From Dactylonectria macrodidyma (lineage: Eukaryota; Ascomycota; Sordariomycetes; Hypocreales; Nectriaceae), in contig JAGMUV010000020.1 of NCBI GenBank assembly GCA_020744425.1, forward strand, positions 1,178,001-1,242,000: a DNA stretch of 64,000 nt, in the 5' to 3' direction. The notes under the pieces are model-generated. The model was not told the origin of the DNA, did not search any database, and was given only the letters and a program-made list of their open reading frames with translations. Each line of letters begins with the position of its first letter. Within the stretch, counting starts at the first letter, position 1. A program made the translations under genes and the position numbers. Of this stretch, positions 1 to 10,084 are shown piece after piece.

Positions 1-1127
1 GACGCAACTGGCCCTCATATGTTAGTCAATCCCGGAATGTCGTCATAAGGGAGCGGTCTCACATGACCACAAACACTCTTCGCCTTCGCCCTCGCCCTCG
101 CCGTTTAGGAAGGGAAGGGGAAAAAAGAAAGGATTGGAATTGCCGGCCTTCCGACCCAAGTTATACGTAAAAGAAATCGAAACGACCCTCAATGACTAAG
201 AATTCGGCAGTGGAAAGAGAGGGAAAAACGGGGTGCTTGCCGAGCGAAACCCGACGTCCAACGTGCTCCTGTGTCCCCGCGATGCCGGCTTCCCGAGAAT
301 ATTAGGTTAGAACCAGACTTCCAGCGCAAATTGTTCCGTTGCTCCCAGCAGCAAGAATTTACAGTCAGCAAAGTCTCCTCTCATGACCTGAGGGGGCCTC
401 TGTAGCCTTTACTGAACGCAGCCCTAGCGCGGTGGTTCCGGGGTGTTCCCCACATTTACCCGGGCAGGGTTGGGCGAGCCTTGCAGCGCCTCACAGCAAA
501 GGGCGAGTTTCAATTACGAAATCGCACCCGCGAGAGTGCCAATGGCAGAACAAAGGAGCCAGTCGACGTGCAAGGGCCCGGCAGAAAGGGCTGCTTGGTG
601 TGCTCAGTGAGTTTTGCCAATCTCCGCGGCATCGGGATCTGCTAGAATGTGTTAAAAAGGATGCCCGTTTCCTTCTTCTCCTTCTGCTCTTTGACACACA
701 CCTTCTGGAATGCATCTGGGCGATTGGCTTTCAAAACAGAGTGTAACCTTCGCAGCAAACATCCTCTCCCACGCCAACCATTTTTTACCCCCGGCTTGGC
801 AGTGGTACAAGGGGCCTTTTTTGCTCTAATCTCCCTTTACCGGCGTTCCGCGGCTCCCTGTTGGGAAAAAAAACACACGGCCCTCTCTCTGCTGTTCTGT
901 CTTGCTGGATCTAATTATATCACTGGGCCATCTCCTCCCACACGCATCGTGGACCTCGGCCATCTCATCGTCCGCCCTAGCCCCCAGACCAGACTAGAAC
1001 AGCTGAACAATTCCGCTAAGAGTCGACGTCATCAGAGCCTCCAATTGGATACATCTTTGGGAGGAAGACATCTGAAGGAAGAGAAAACAGCATCATCTTA
1101 GACACACGTTGGTGAAGACGGGGACAG
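1..1127. other. Intergenic, 5' flank of the HPP gene
   Basis: No supportable gene. Open frames here are short, lack recognisable motifs and mostly begin at non-ATG codons. A purine-rich run lies near 108-142. The right end should hold the promoter and leader of the HPP gene starting at 1128. Confidence 0.6.
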
Positions 1128-2256
1128 ATGGAGAGCACATCGACCATCCGTCCAGCGACCAGCGCCGACCATCATCACTCCTCAGAAAAACCCTATATCC
1201 CTCCGCAAATCCGGAATCCGGACTCCCCACAAATGTCAGCTTGGAACCCAATGTCGTGGCGGTTCGACATCGACCGCCTCCTCAACCCCTACATCCCGCC
1301 TCCGCCATGGCAGCACATGCCGTATCCGGTGGCCCACCTGCTCGGCCACCGCAAGGAAAAGCCCCGCGACATTGGCAACGTGGTGCCCATCATGTGGGCG
1401 TTTGCCGGCGTCTTCTGCGCCATCAGCGTCATCGAGGTGGTGTCGGAGCGCATCCCCGAGTTTAAGTCGCGAGGGGCCCCAGTCATTGTGGGCAGTTTTG
1501 TAAGTGGCATCTTGGTTTTCCGCCCCGCGTCACAATCTACATCTGGGAATCTGGACCTGCAGCACATCCCCTGTAGAAGACGAACGTATCCACTGTTATT
1601 GTCGAACCACGTTTTTTTTTTGTCTAACGGGCTGTTGCTATTCATAGGGCGCCGGAGCTGTCCTTGAGTTTTATGCCATCGAGTCACCACTAGCACAACC
1701 GCGCAACTTCTTCGCGGGCCAGATGTTAGCGGCAGTGTTGGGCATGGGTATCTGCAAGCTGTTCCAGATGAGCGTTCACTTTGCGGCGATCCGATGGGTT
1801 GGCGGGGCCGTATCCTGCGCAACGGTGACGGCCCTCATGGCCCTGACCAAGACGGTCCACCCGCCGGCCGGAGCCACCGCGCTGCTGGCCGTAGTGGACG
1901 ATCAAATCCTCCATCTCGGCTGGTTCTTCATCCCTGTTGTCATGCTCAACTGCGGCATCATGTTCGCCGTCGCCCTGCTCATCAACAACGTCCAGCGCAC
2001 TTTCCCCTCATACTGGTGGACCCCGGAAGACCTCCGACAGGCCCGGAAGCCGGATGCGGAGCTGTCGGACGAGGAGAGCAGCAAGGGCGCCGTCGTCGAG
2101 GAGGAGATGCGGACCGAAGACGGCAGCGAGCCGGATCACGACCGGCGCAGGGAGCACGAGGTCGTCATCCGGCCAGGCCGGCTCGTGTTGCCCAGCCACA
2201 TTTACGTGACGCCCGAGGAGATCCAGTTGCTGGAAGAAATCGGCAATAGATTATAG
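1128..2256 (+). CDS. HPP family integral membrane protein
   Basis: Two exons, 1128-1499 and 1648-2256, with a 148-nt intron (GTAAGT donor, TAG acceptor). They join in phase 0 to give 326 residues. An N-terminal proline-rich cytosolic-looking segment (about 1-80) ends in RHIG/NV-type residues. Several hydrophobic segments follow, starting at VPIMWAFAGVFCAISVIEVV and continuing through exon 2. The signature is the short His-Pro-Pro motif in KTVHPPAGATALLAV, which names the HPP family. The C-terminal 90 residues are acidic and hydrophilic, with many Glu, Asp and Arg. The family is found in bacteria, plants and fungi. Plant and cyanobacterial members have been linked to nitrite transport into plastids or cells, but the role of fungal members is not established, so transport is only an inference. 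The start ATG is the first in frame after an upstream stop. The protein appears full length with no defects. Confidence 0.9.
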
Positions 2257-3140
2257 AGCCAGCGAGCGAATCCATTGTTTTTATTTTAGCGACAGCGAGC
2301 AAAAACACCAGGCGACCTCTGGGTTGAAACAGGCGCCCCTGTAATGTGTTCAATGAGAAACAAAACTTCATCACTCAGGATACTGCGGCATCCATCTCTT
2401 CACCTCGACTGAATATTCCACGTGTACCTATGATCTATGCACAAAACCCAGGTCCAATACGTAGGTATGTATGTATATATATAATATTCGTAGATGCAGG
2501 TGCAACAGCTAGCTCAGGAACACCCGATTCCACACTGCCACAACCCCCCCGCCCGACGATTGTTTTAGCGCGCGGATGGCTTGCACGGCGCCAAGACAGC
2601 ACCAACGCAACAAAACACCACAAGTCCACGAATACAGAGGGTCGATTGACGCGCAAACGAGGCCTCTTTTTCCCTTTTGCCTCTTTATCTTTTCGTCCAC
2701 GCGTTCCTGCGGCTCCCTTCCCTAAATACACCCGAGCCAGCCCCCCCTGAAAAAAACAAGGAATAAGTCCCACATTGACCAGTTGACGCGTCCCCTGAGC
2801 CGTTCTTCTGGTCCCTGACTGCCCGGATTCCCCACAAATGGCTTCATCCGCAGCACACTCAGGTTACGCAGTCCCATGGAGAGCCCACTGTCCGCGTACG
2901 CAACCCCGTCCGTACGTTGCTCGGTCCCCTTTGAGACGGCCGCCCAGGCCGGTGATGCTTCAAATGCGTGGAATGCTCCTGCTCAGATGGTGTCTTTTTT
3001 TATTTTTATTACTCTTTACTCACCTCTCCTACAAAACACTCACTTCCTATAGTCCCGACTTACTTGTACATCATTCTTTTTCCTTTGCGTCTTTCACCTA
3101 TATCCTACTTGTTTTACGATCGTCTCACTCGCTTTGAACC
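2257..3140. other. Intergenic between HPP and GH16 genes
   Basis: No gene seen. An AT-rich patch (TATGTATATATATAATAT-like, about 2465-2490) sits in the middle. The last 150 bases before the GH16 start are strongly pyrimidine-rich on the + strand, as is usual for leaders of well-expressed fungal genes. Confidence 0.6.
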
Positions 3141-4390
3141 ATGTTGAAACAGTACTCCCTCGCTCTCGCGGCCTTGTTGTCCGGGGCAGCGGCTCAGACC
3201 TACAGTGACTGCAACCCTACCAACCAGAGTGAGTCTATTCAACTATCGTGTCTGTCTGTCCATGATCCTGTTAACACCATCTTCTCCTAGCTGATTGTGC
3301 CGATGATACGGCTCTCTCTACTTCTTACACCTATGACTTTACCGACGGCGAGGACAGCGACAACTGGTCGTCGACGGCCTCGACCGACGTCGAGTATACG
3401 TCCAGCGGCGCTGAGTTCACCATCACCGAGCAGGGCGACGCCCCGACTCTTCAGTCGGAGTGGTACATCTTCTTCGGCCGTGTTGAGGTGCACATGAAGG
3501 CCGCCTCGGGCACTGGTATTGTGTCGTCGGTTGTGTTGCTCTCCGACACCCTCGACGAGTTGTAAGTCGATATCCCCCTTCTCATACTTTTCTCACTAAC
3601 ATGTTGAAACAGGGACTGGGAGTTCCTCGGCGGCGACGCCGACGAAGTACAGACCATCTACTTCGGCCAGGGCAACACGACCAACACAGACCGCGAAGTC
3701 GACATCGCCGTCGACGACGCGCAGTCGACGAGCCACAACTACACACTCTACTGGACGGCAGAGTCGTGCGTCTGGTACCTCGACGGCACCGCGGTGCGCA
3801 CGCTCAACTACGCCGACGCTGACAACGGCAACCAGTACCCGCAGACGCCCATGCGCGTCAAGCTGGGTATCTGGGCCGGCGGCGACAGCGACAACTCCGA
3901 GGGCACCATCACATGGGCTGGCGGCGAGACGGATTACGACGATGGCCCGTTTACCATGACGGTTGAGAGCATCGAGGTCACCAACTTCAATCCTGGTGCT
4001 AGCTACACTTATACCGACCAGACTGGTGACATGGACAGCATTGAGATCAATGAGAGCGACGACTCCTCGACCAGCTCCACCAAGACGTCGACCAAGACCT
4101 CTACCAAGACCTCCTCTTCCAAGACCAGTTTCACCTCCGGCACCGCTTCGGCCACCTACGCCTCTTCCGTCTCCCTCTCCATCACCTCTGCCGCCGCCGA
4201 CTCCTCCGTCCTCACCCTGACCATCGGATCCAGCGACTCGGCCAGCAACGGCTCGGACGCCACTGCTACGCCGACCGCTACTAGCATCGCCGTCGTCACT
4301 TCTACGGCCGAGGGCCTTGGCCAGATCATCTCCCCCAGCACCTGGATGATTTTTGGTGCCGTCGCTATCGCCATCCTCGGCCACCTTTAG
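3141..4390 (+). CDS. CRH-like GPI-anchored GH16 cell-wall glycosidase/transglycosylase
   Basis: Exons 3141-3228, 3291-3561 and 3613-4390 join in frame to 378 residues. The introns are 62 and 51 nt with GTGAGT/TAG and GTAAGT/CAG ends. Residues 1-18 form a signal peptide (MLKQYSLALAALLSGAAA). The GH16 domain spans about 45-260, with the catalytic E-x-D-x-E core D118-E119-L-D121-W-E123-F-L-G, split by the second intron at Leu120. The Cys near residue 24 and the later motif SCVWYLDG also fit the Crh1/Utr2 family, which cross-links chitin to beta-1,6/1,3-glucan in the wall. A Ser/Thr-rich stalk (about 295-350, including STKT repeats) leads to a small-residue site and a hydrophobic tail (WMIFGAVAIAILGHL), as expected for a GPI anchor. 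No CBM18 chitin-binding module is present. Substrate specificity is inferred from family. Confidence 0.93.
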
Positions 4391-4827
4391 ATCGTCTTAC
4401 CTTAGTAGAAAAAAGCGGGAGTTGTGCGTGGAAGATTGAAATGACCCTTAGATAGATACCCCAAAACTCTGTAGATACGCAACAGAAATAACATACAGTC
4501 AAGCCAGCCTCTCACAGGGACAATTGAGGTCGGACGCGTAATCTCCCCACTCCAGCATGTGTCTTTGTTCTTCTCAACTTGCCCCCTCTTGCCTCTGAAA
4601 AAGCAACCCAAATTCGAAGCCGCTATTTTTTTAACCATGTACCCTACACTTGATGCCCGGAGACTCTTGACCCTCCAAATCCTCCGCTGCTATCTCTTCA
4701 ACGACCAAGCTACTCCGTATTACCGTGTTGATGTTGTTGAGGACCCCGGTGGAGATGGGGTGACGTACGTCTGTGGGAGCCGGGCCCACCAACATCCAGA
4801 ACAAATCGTCTAATCTAGCTAACCCCT
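4391..4827. other. Intergenic, convergent 3' ends
   Basis: Space between the stop of the GH16 gene (+) and the stop of the AGPR gene (-). It should contain both 3' untranslated regions. No additional gene or repeat seen. Confidence 0.6.
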
Positions 4828-6213
4828 TTACATAACAGGAATACCCTCAAATTCTGCGTAACCAAGGGCGAGATTCATATTCTCTAGTAAAGGTCGTTAG
4901 CAATCCAGTATAAGTCTTGGATAAGAGAGACACTTACGTAGGCACTGAGTACTGGCTCCCTTATTGAGATTGTCTATTGTGGCGCAACTTCGCATAGTTA
5001 GTAAAAAAAATAGCTTTAGAGAGGGTTTTGGGTAAGCACTTACATGACAACCCTCTTGCCAGTCTTATCAACAGCAAAGCCGCCGATCTCAACGCCATGC
5101 TTGCCCTGGATGTTTTTTACATAGGGCGCCTCACCCATAACCTTGACTAATTTCTCGCCAGCATATCTATCCTGGTAGATATTTCGGATATCTCGAGAGT
5201 TCATACTCTTATTCAGCGGAATGTTGACAGTCAGGTGGATCCCACGGAACCAGCTGGAAACTGTTACCTTGTATTAGTTAACCTTAAATAAAGTTGTCTT
5301 CAATTGGTCCTAACCGTGAGGAATGAAGGCTACGTCTGTAGTATGATGACTGATCTCCCGCTCGTGCATATGGTCCGTAAGCGAATCTGTAATACGGATT
5401 AGCGGCAGAATTCACAAGGTTCAGGGACTGGGATATCGCACATGGGAGTACACCTCCGGTCAAATAAGAGACATCGTTCTTCAAGCTCTTCTTAGTGCCG
5501 GCGCCTGAGTAACCACTAACTCCGAAAACTGTAGGGCTGGTCGCAATCAGGCCGAGTAGAGGAGAAATAGCAAGTTGAGCGGCAGTTGCAAAACAGCCTG
5601 GATTGGAGATGCGGTTAGACTGAGCAATCTTGGAGCGCGTAGTGAGCTCAGGGAGGCCGTAAACAAATGAGTCGTCGAATCGATAGTCAGCAGAGAGATC
5701 GACGATAACGCTCTTGTGGCTGTTGTCCTTCTGAACCTGATTGAGGGCGTCTATATACGGTTTGCAAACTCCATTAGGGAGAGCCATAACCCAGCAGTCA
5801 ATATCCTTATCCAGCTGGGCAATATCCTCAGGTGATAAAGTCTCGTAAATGATGTTACGCTTGGTATATCCCTTGAGTTCTTGGCCGGCGAGCTCTCGTG
5901 AGGACACGTGCCGAAGGTCCATAAAGCGGTGCTCGTTGAGGAGGTCGATCAAGGCTTGACCGGTGTATCCCCGGGCTCCGATCAAACCGATGCGAGAAGG
6001 AGCGTCGTTCGAGGCGTTCGTCTTACCGAGTGGGGGGTTCGGATTATTTATCGCGACGTAACCAAGGCTTCGTGTAGTTGAGAGACTTCGGGCGTTGACC
6101 TGTCGGCCGAGGAAATCTCGGCTCGGGCTCAGAGCTCCGGCGGCGATAGACGCCGCTCGTGGGACAATTCGCCCTGCGCCGATGCGCAGAGTCCCAGAAG
6201 TGGCAGAGAGCAT
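4828..6213 (-). CDS. Stand-alone mitochondrial N-acetyl-gamma-glutamyl-phosphate reductase (ARG5,6 C-terminal half)
   Basis: Five exons on the minus strand (6213-5442, 5386-5315, 5260-5044, 4987-4938, 4883-4828) give 388 residues. The four introns are 54-56 nt, and every junction keeps the reading frame and restores conserved AGPR sequence, so this is not a pseudogene. AGPR reduces N-acetylglutamyl-phosphate to the semialdehyde in mitochondrial arginine synthesis. Residues 1-50 are Arg/Ser/Ala-rich with RSLSTTRS, a typical presequence. The nucleotide loop GARGYTG is near 78-84, the catalytic cysteine is in SNPGCFATAAQ (about 206), and a conserved histidine is in FIPHV. The C-terminus LALGYAEFEGIPVM is complete. 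In fungi this domain is normally the C-terminal half of the ARG5,6 precursor, behind an acetylglutamate kinase. Here the kinase is absent and the presequence runs directly into the linker-like NPNPPLGK segment. Codon use looks more AT-rich than in neighbours. An ATG further upstream is not available, so Met at 6213 is the start. Confidence 0.9.
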
Positions 6214-7018
6214 TCTTCTAAGCCCAATGGAGTCAGGATAGGTGGATGGTTGTGGTGATGTCAACAATTAAACCTGACTCTGATCTGGTGTGGGATTTGT
6301 TAAATGCTTTGTCTCTTGGCTGCGGCCGAAATCGCTCGTCCTGGGCCGAAATCGCTCGTCCTGTATGCTATGACTACGGACCACGTGACCAGACCAAATG
6401 ACAAACACATTACTAGCGGCGAGACAATTATATAGTTCTGATGCTGTTGAATTGGAACCATGTTGGAACACCTAGGCGCAGGGTGTCACGCAAGATTAAC
6501 TGGCCTGTCGGGACCGAATCGGGAAGGGAAGTTTCAGGTTACGGGTTCAGAGACCAGTCCCTGGGCTGGGGTACTTGTTTCGTGGGTTGCCCTGGACGGA
6601 GGTACGTATGTATAGGCAGAGGCGGTTGCGTTTCATTTTACTACGATCGACACAGATCACTGAGTCCTCATTAACTCTCGAAATCAGACACATATAGAAA
6701 AGTATCAATTCACAAGTGCATAGCCGGGTACGAGAGTTGACATGAGATTGTCATTTTATTGCTATCTTACTCATAAACTGTTAGAAAAGTTTGTAGATTT
6801 ATTATGCTGAAGAAAACGACATCTCCAACCACTCCACAATATTATGTTCATAATCCAAGCTTCAATGAAGGAAATTATGCGCTCGAGTATCGTTTTCATG
6901 GTATTTCACTTTCATCAATCTGGACGTGCCCCACTTCTCAGGGTTCTATCTCGGTCCCAGTTCCGATTCCGATCCCGATTATCGCAGGAACCTCAATTCC
7001 CATAAACAGATTCATTAG
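6214..7018. other. Intergenic: AGPR promoter side and VIT-VWA 3' side
   Basis: No gene seen. It contains the upstream region of the AGPR gene, including a perfect 20-bp tandem duplication (6324-6363). Toward 6700-7018 it becomes AT-rich and should hold the 3' untranslated region of the VIT-VWA gene. Confidence 0.6.
6324..6363. repeat. Perfect 20-bp tandem duplication
   Basis: The unit GGCCGAAATCGCTCGTCCTG occurs twice head-to-tail with no spacer. It lies 111-150 bp upstream of the AGPR start codon, inside its probable promoter or leader. Confidence 0.95.
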
Positions 7019-10000
7019 TTAAAACAGACCCTCAACAGCTTTCTCGAGATCCTCCACACCCTCGCCCAGCTGATCCTCCAACCAGCTCTCAGCCTTGTCC
7101 ACCAGCATCTCCCAGACATCCTTCTCCGCCTTAAGGTTCTTCTTGAAGTACACCACGGCGCACATGGTGGCCAGGATCGTGTTTCGGTCCGCGTGGTTCG
7201 CAGCGGCATTAGGGAGGCTGAGCTTGGAGGCGGCTGCGGAGGTGACGCCCAGGATCTTCTCGAGCGTCTCACTCCAGGTCCAGCTTCCTACAAAGGTCTG
7301 GAGGGAGGTGAGGGCTTGGAGGGGATCAGAAGTATCGATAGTTGAAGCAGAGTTCGGGGCTGCGGCAGATTTCTCTGTGCTTCCGGCGAGCATCTGAGAT
7401 ATCTCACCAATCGGCCCATCGTCAGAGCTGTCGGCTTTGTCGTATGCGAATTTCTGGACGCCGGAAGGTGGAGGCGGAGGTGGAAGCACACTGGGTGATG
7501 CCGGTGAGGCACTTCCAAACAGTCCGCTGCCGCTTGGGGGTGACTGGGTATTCCCGAATAGCCCACCAGTCGACTGGGGGACGATTCCGGCTTTATTGGA
7601 ATCACGGTTATCAGAACGGCTGCTCAGCCTTGCCATGGGCTTAGCAGAGCCGAACGAAATGGACTCTTGCTGTACCATAGGCCCTCCACCGCCGGGAGGA
7701 GCAGGGCTACCACCGAATGCGGAGAATAGCGAGCGGCGTGGTGCCGCAGGGGCAGGGGTGGCAGCTACACTCATCATGCCAAAGTTTTGCGCGGTCGTCG
7801 AGCTGGGTGGCTGCGAACCGCCCCCACGGGAGCCAAACAGACTGCCACCAAAGGAGCTGAACATGCCCCCTGACTTCTTGGCCTTGCGGAACCTAGTTGC
7901 CGACGCACTCAAGTTGACAGAGTGGGTGACAAGGCTCTCGAGCCTTTCTCCGCGTTGAGTGACAAGATTAATCAGCTCTCGTGTGCCCTCGACCGTGTTC
8001 TTGGACTTGGACCCATCGCTAGATACGTTCTCGGTCTCCTCAGCCGCCACAAACGAGCACCACTTGCCGCCGACTTGGAACCCGACACCAAGCCGAACAG
8101 CCTCTCGTTCGACCATGTCCGAGAATTGGCTCTCGTACTTCTCCTTCAGAAGTTTTCCGGCATCGTCCTTGGCCAGGGAAATCCAGCCGCGGCCTTCTTC
8201 GAGCTCCTTGACCTCCTTACGGGCTGCGAGTTGGTGGATCGTGGTGGACTTTTCAGTCAGGTTGACGATGGGGATCTCGAGCTCCAGAGGCCCGTGGTTG
8301 GATGTACCCCTGAGGATGACGGATTTTGGCTTCTGGGTCGGGGTGTCGTCCGAGAGCAGAACGTAGACGGTGGTTCGGTTGAAGGGGAATAGGGGCGGGA
8401 TCGACGAGGGGGTCTGGAGATAACGAGGAGGTGTGACAGCCGGGAGGTGATCGTACTTGTTATCAACAGCGACGGGGGCATCAGCCATCTGGGTGTCGTC
8501 GTCATCGTCGGCATTCTTGTCAAAGAGAGAAATCTTCTTCTTGGGCTTTTCCTCAACCTTATTCTCATCGTCCTCCTTCTCAACCAGAGTGCGAATGCTC
8601 ATAGCATCCATAACCTTCTCTATCACCTCGAAATCATCATCGTCAGCATCTTTGGACTCGGCCTTCTCATACTTGATCTCCAGGGTGTAATCGGTGATGT
8701 GAGGAAACAGAGAACCCTTGAGCATGCGGACAACCTTCTTGTCCATCTTCTCGTTGTCTCCCACCGTCTGGGAAAATCCATTGCCAGCTCGAGCAGCTCC
8801 TTCGATCAAGGCAGTACTAGCGCCAGATCCCACGCCAAGCGAAAAGACACGGATAGCTCCCCTGCTCTCAGCTACCCTCTCGTTGATGAGGTCAAAGAGC
8901 TTTTCCTGGTCCCAGATGGCACCATCGGTCAAGAGGAAAACCTCGAGGTTCAGGTCCTTATACCGCCGATCAAAAGTAGCCTTCAACGGTTCTACCATCT
9001 GAGTGCCACCGTAGTTGGCGCTGAACTTCTCCACGTGACGCATAGCCTTGTCGAGTGACTCCTGGCTGTAAGTCTTAGACTTTGACCAGAGGAAGTCGAA
9101 CTTGGACCCGAAACTGCAGATGTTGAACTTGACCCCGACCGGTAGGGACTTGAGGAAGATGCGCAGCGCCGCGACTAGGTCAGGGATGGTGCTCGACATG
9201 CTGCCACTGCGGTCACACAGAAAGACGATTTCGGGCTTCTCGGCGGGCAGCTTAAACTTGGGGACGAGGGTGGCCATGATGGCGCGCTGGTTGGGGATAG
9301 TAGGGTGAGTCTCGACGAACGCGGCAGGCTCACCCATCTTGGTGGCCACCACCTGGACGATGAAGTCCGCATCCAGGTTAGCCGCTGAGCGTGAGAGCGT
9401 GGCTGACGCTTTGCGTAGTGAAGGATCGGCGGATGGCTCTTTGGATGTGGTGCCGATGTTCACGGAGATGGGATGGGATGGCGATTGGATGGACTTGATG
9501 GCAGAGCCCTCGGGCATCTCGGCGTCGACTGTGATGGTGAATCCCTCGTCTATGGTCCAGGTCGAGCTGAGGCTGTCTGCAGAGCCATATCGCGGGACAA
9601 TGTGATCAGGGATGGTGAAGCGAACGCCATCAACCTCGGCATCGTGCTTGAGCTCACCAAGATATGTGATGTCAACGACGATCTTCTCGCCGGCGGGTAC
9701 ATTTCCGATAGTGGTTGTGAAGACATCCGCTGCCTCGAGCGACTGCTCGAACAGACCGGCCATTTCGCCGCGGGCCGTGGCCTCGTCGTACACCTGCTTA
9801 GCCTTTTCGCGCTCCTTGACGACGCCCTTGATGACCCGGTCGCCCACTGTGCATGTGAAGCCGACCACGGAGACGCCATCGTAGATGGGAAAGACGTATT
9901 TGATCTGGTCCAGGGCCTTGTCCTTGTTTGGGTTCACGAAGGTCTGTGTGAGTGTTGTGCGTGATGTGGTGTCGAGAATGGTTGTGTGGGCGTTGACTTT

Positions 10001-10084
10001 GACTTGCGGGAGATACTTGCGGACGCTCTCAATGATGATGAAGCATCCGCAGAAAGCAATTCGCTGTGGGGGTCCGCCGAACAT
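7019..10084 (-). CDS. VIT plus von Willebrand A domain protein with GLFG-like tail
   Basis: A single uninterrupted frame of 1021 residues starting at a true ATG. Domain order is as follows. A VIT (vault protein inter-alpha-trypsin) domain lies at about 20-150, with TFVNPN, FPIYDGVSVVGF and VGDRVIKGVVKE strands. A VWA domain lies at about 283-460, with the MIDAS motif D-R-S-G-S-M-S (near 290), the conserved YGGTQM threonine, and LLTDGAIWD. An all-beta and acidic linker carries a run rich in Asp and Glu (about 490-545). A helical region follows, and then from about 735 a Gly/Ser/Pro/Phe-rich segment with SLFGS, GLFGN and GLFGS motifs. The final 100 residues form a compact helical domain. VIT-VWA proteins are widespread in fungi and poorly characterised. 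Intact MIDAS residues predict metal-dependent protein binding, probably intracellular because no signal peptide or membrane segment is seen. Function remains unassigned. Confidence 0.92.
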   Translation of the reverse strand: MFGGPPQRIAFCGCFIIIESVRKYLPQVKVNAHTTILDTTSRTTLTQTFVNPNKDKALDQIKYVFPIYDGVSVVGFTCTVGDRVIKGVVKEREKAKQVYDEATARGEMAGLFEQSLEAADVFTTTIGNVPAGEKIVVDITYLGELKHDAEVDGVRFTIPDHIVPRYGSADSLSSTWTIDEGFTITVDAEMPEGSAIKSIQSPSHPISVNIGTTSKEPSADPSLRKASATLSRSAANLDADFIVQVVATKMGEPAAFVETHPTIPNQRAIMATLVPKFKLPAEKPEIVFLCDRSGSMSSTIPDLVAALRIFLKSLPVGVKFNICSFGSKFDFLWSKSKTYSQESLDKAMRHVEKFSANYGGTQMVEPLKATFDRRYKDLNLEVFLLTDGAIWDQEKLFDLINERVAESRGAIRVFSLGVGSGASTALIEGAARAGNGFSQTVGDNEKMDKKVVRMLKGSLFPHITDYTLEIKYEKAESKDADDDDFEVIEKVMDAMSIRTLVEKEDDENKVEEKPKKKISLFDKNADDDDDTQMADAPVAVDNKYDHLPAVTPPRYLQTPSSIPPLFPFNRTTVYVLLSDDTPTQKPKSVILRGTSNHGPLELEIPIVNLTEKSTTIHQLAARKEVKELEEGRGWISLAKDDAGKLLKEKYESQFSDMVEREAVRLGVGFQVGGKWCSFVAAEETENVSSDGSKSKNTVEGTRELINLVTQRGERLESLVTHSVNLSASATRFRKAKKSGGMFSSFGGSLFGSRGGGSQPPSSTTAQNFGMMSVAATPAPAAPRRSLFSAFGGSPAPPGGGGPMVQQESISFGSAKPMARLSSRSDNRDSNKAGIVPQSTGGLFGNTQSPPSGSGLFGSASPASPSVLPPPPPPSGVQKFAYDKADSSDDGPIGEISQMLAGSTEKSAAAPNSASTIDTSDPLQALTSLQTFVGSWTWSETLEKILGVTSAAASKLSLPNAAANHADRNTILATMCAVVYFKKNLKAEKDVWEMLVDKAESWLEDQLGEGVEDLEKAVEGLF

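Noticed and set aside
3596..4384. 262-residue open frame antisense to the GH16 gene
   Set aside because: It mirrors the GC-rich codons of the real gene, has Gly/Arg/Val-biased low-complexity sequence and no domain.
5284..6267. AGPR as a truncated pseudogene ending after about 310 residues
   Set aside because: The apparent truncation is read-through into an intron. Four short introns with proper signals restore the conserved C-terminal half in frame to a natural stop.
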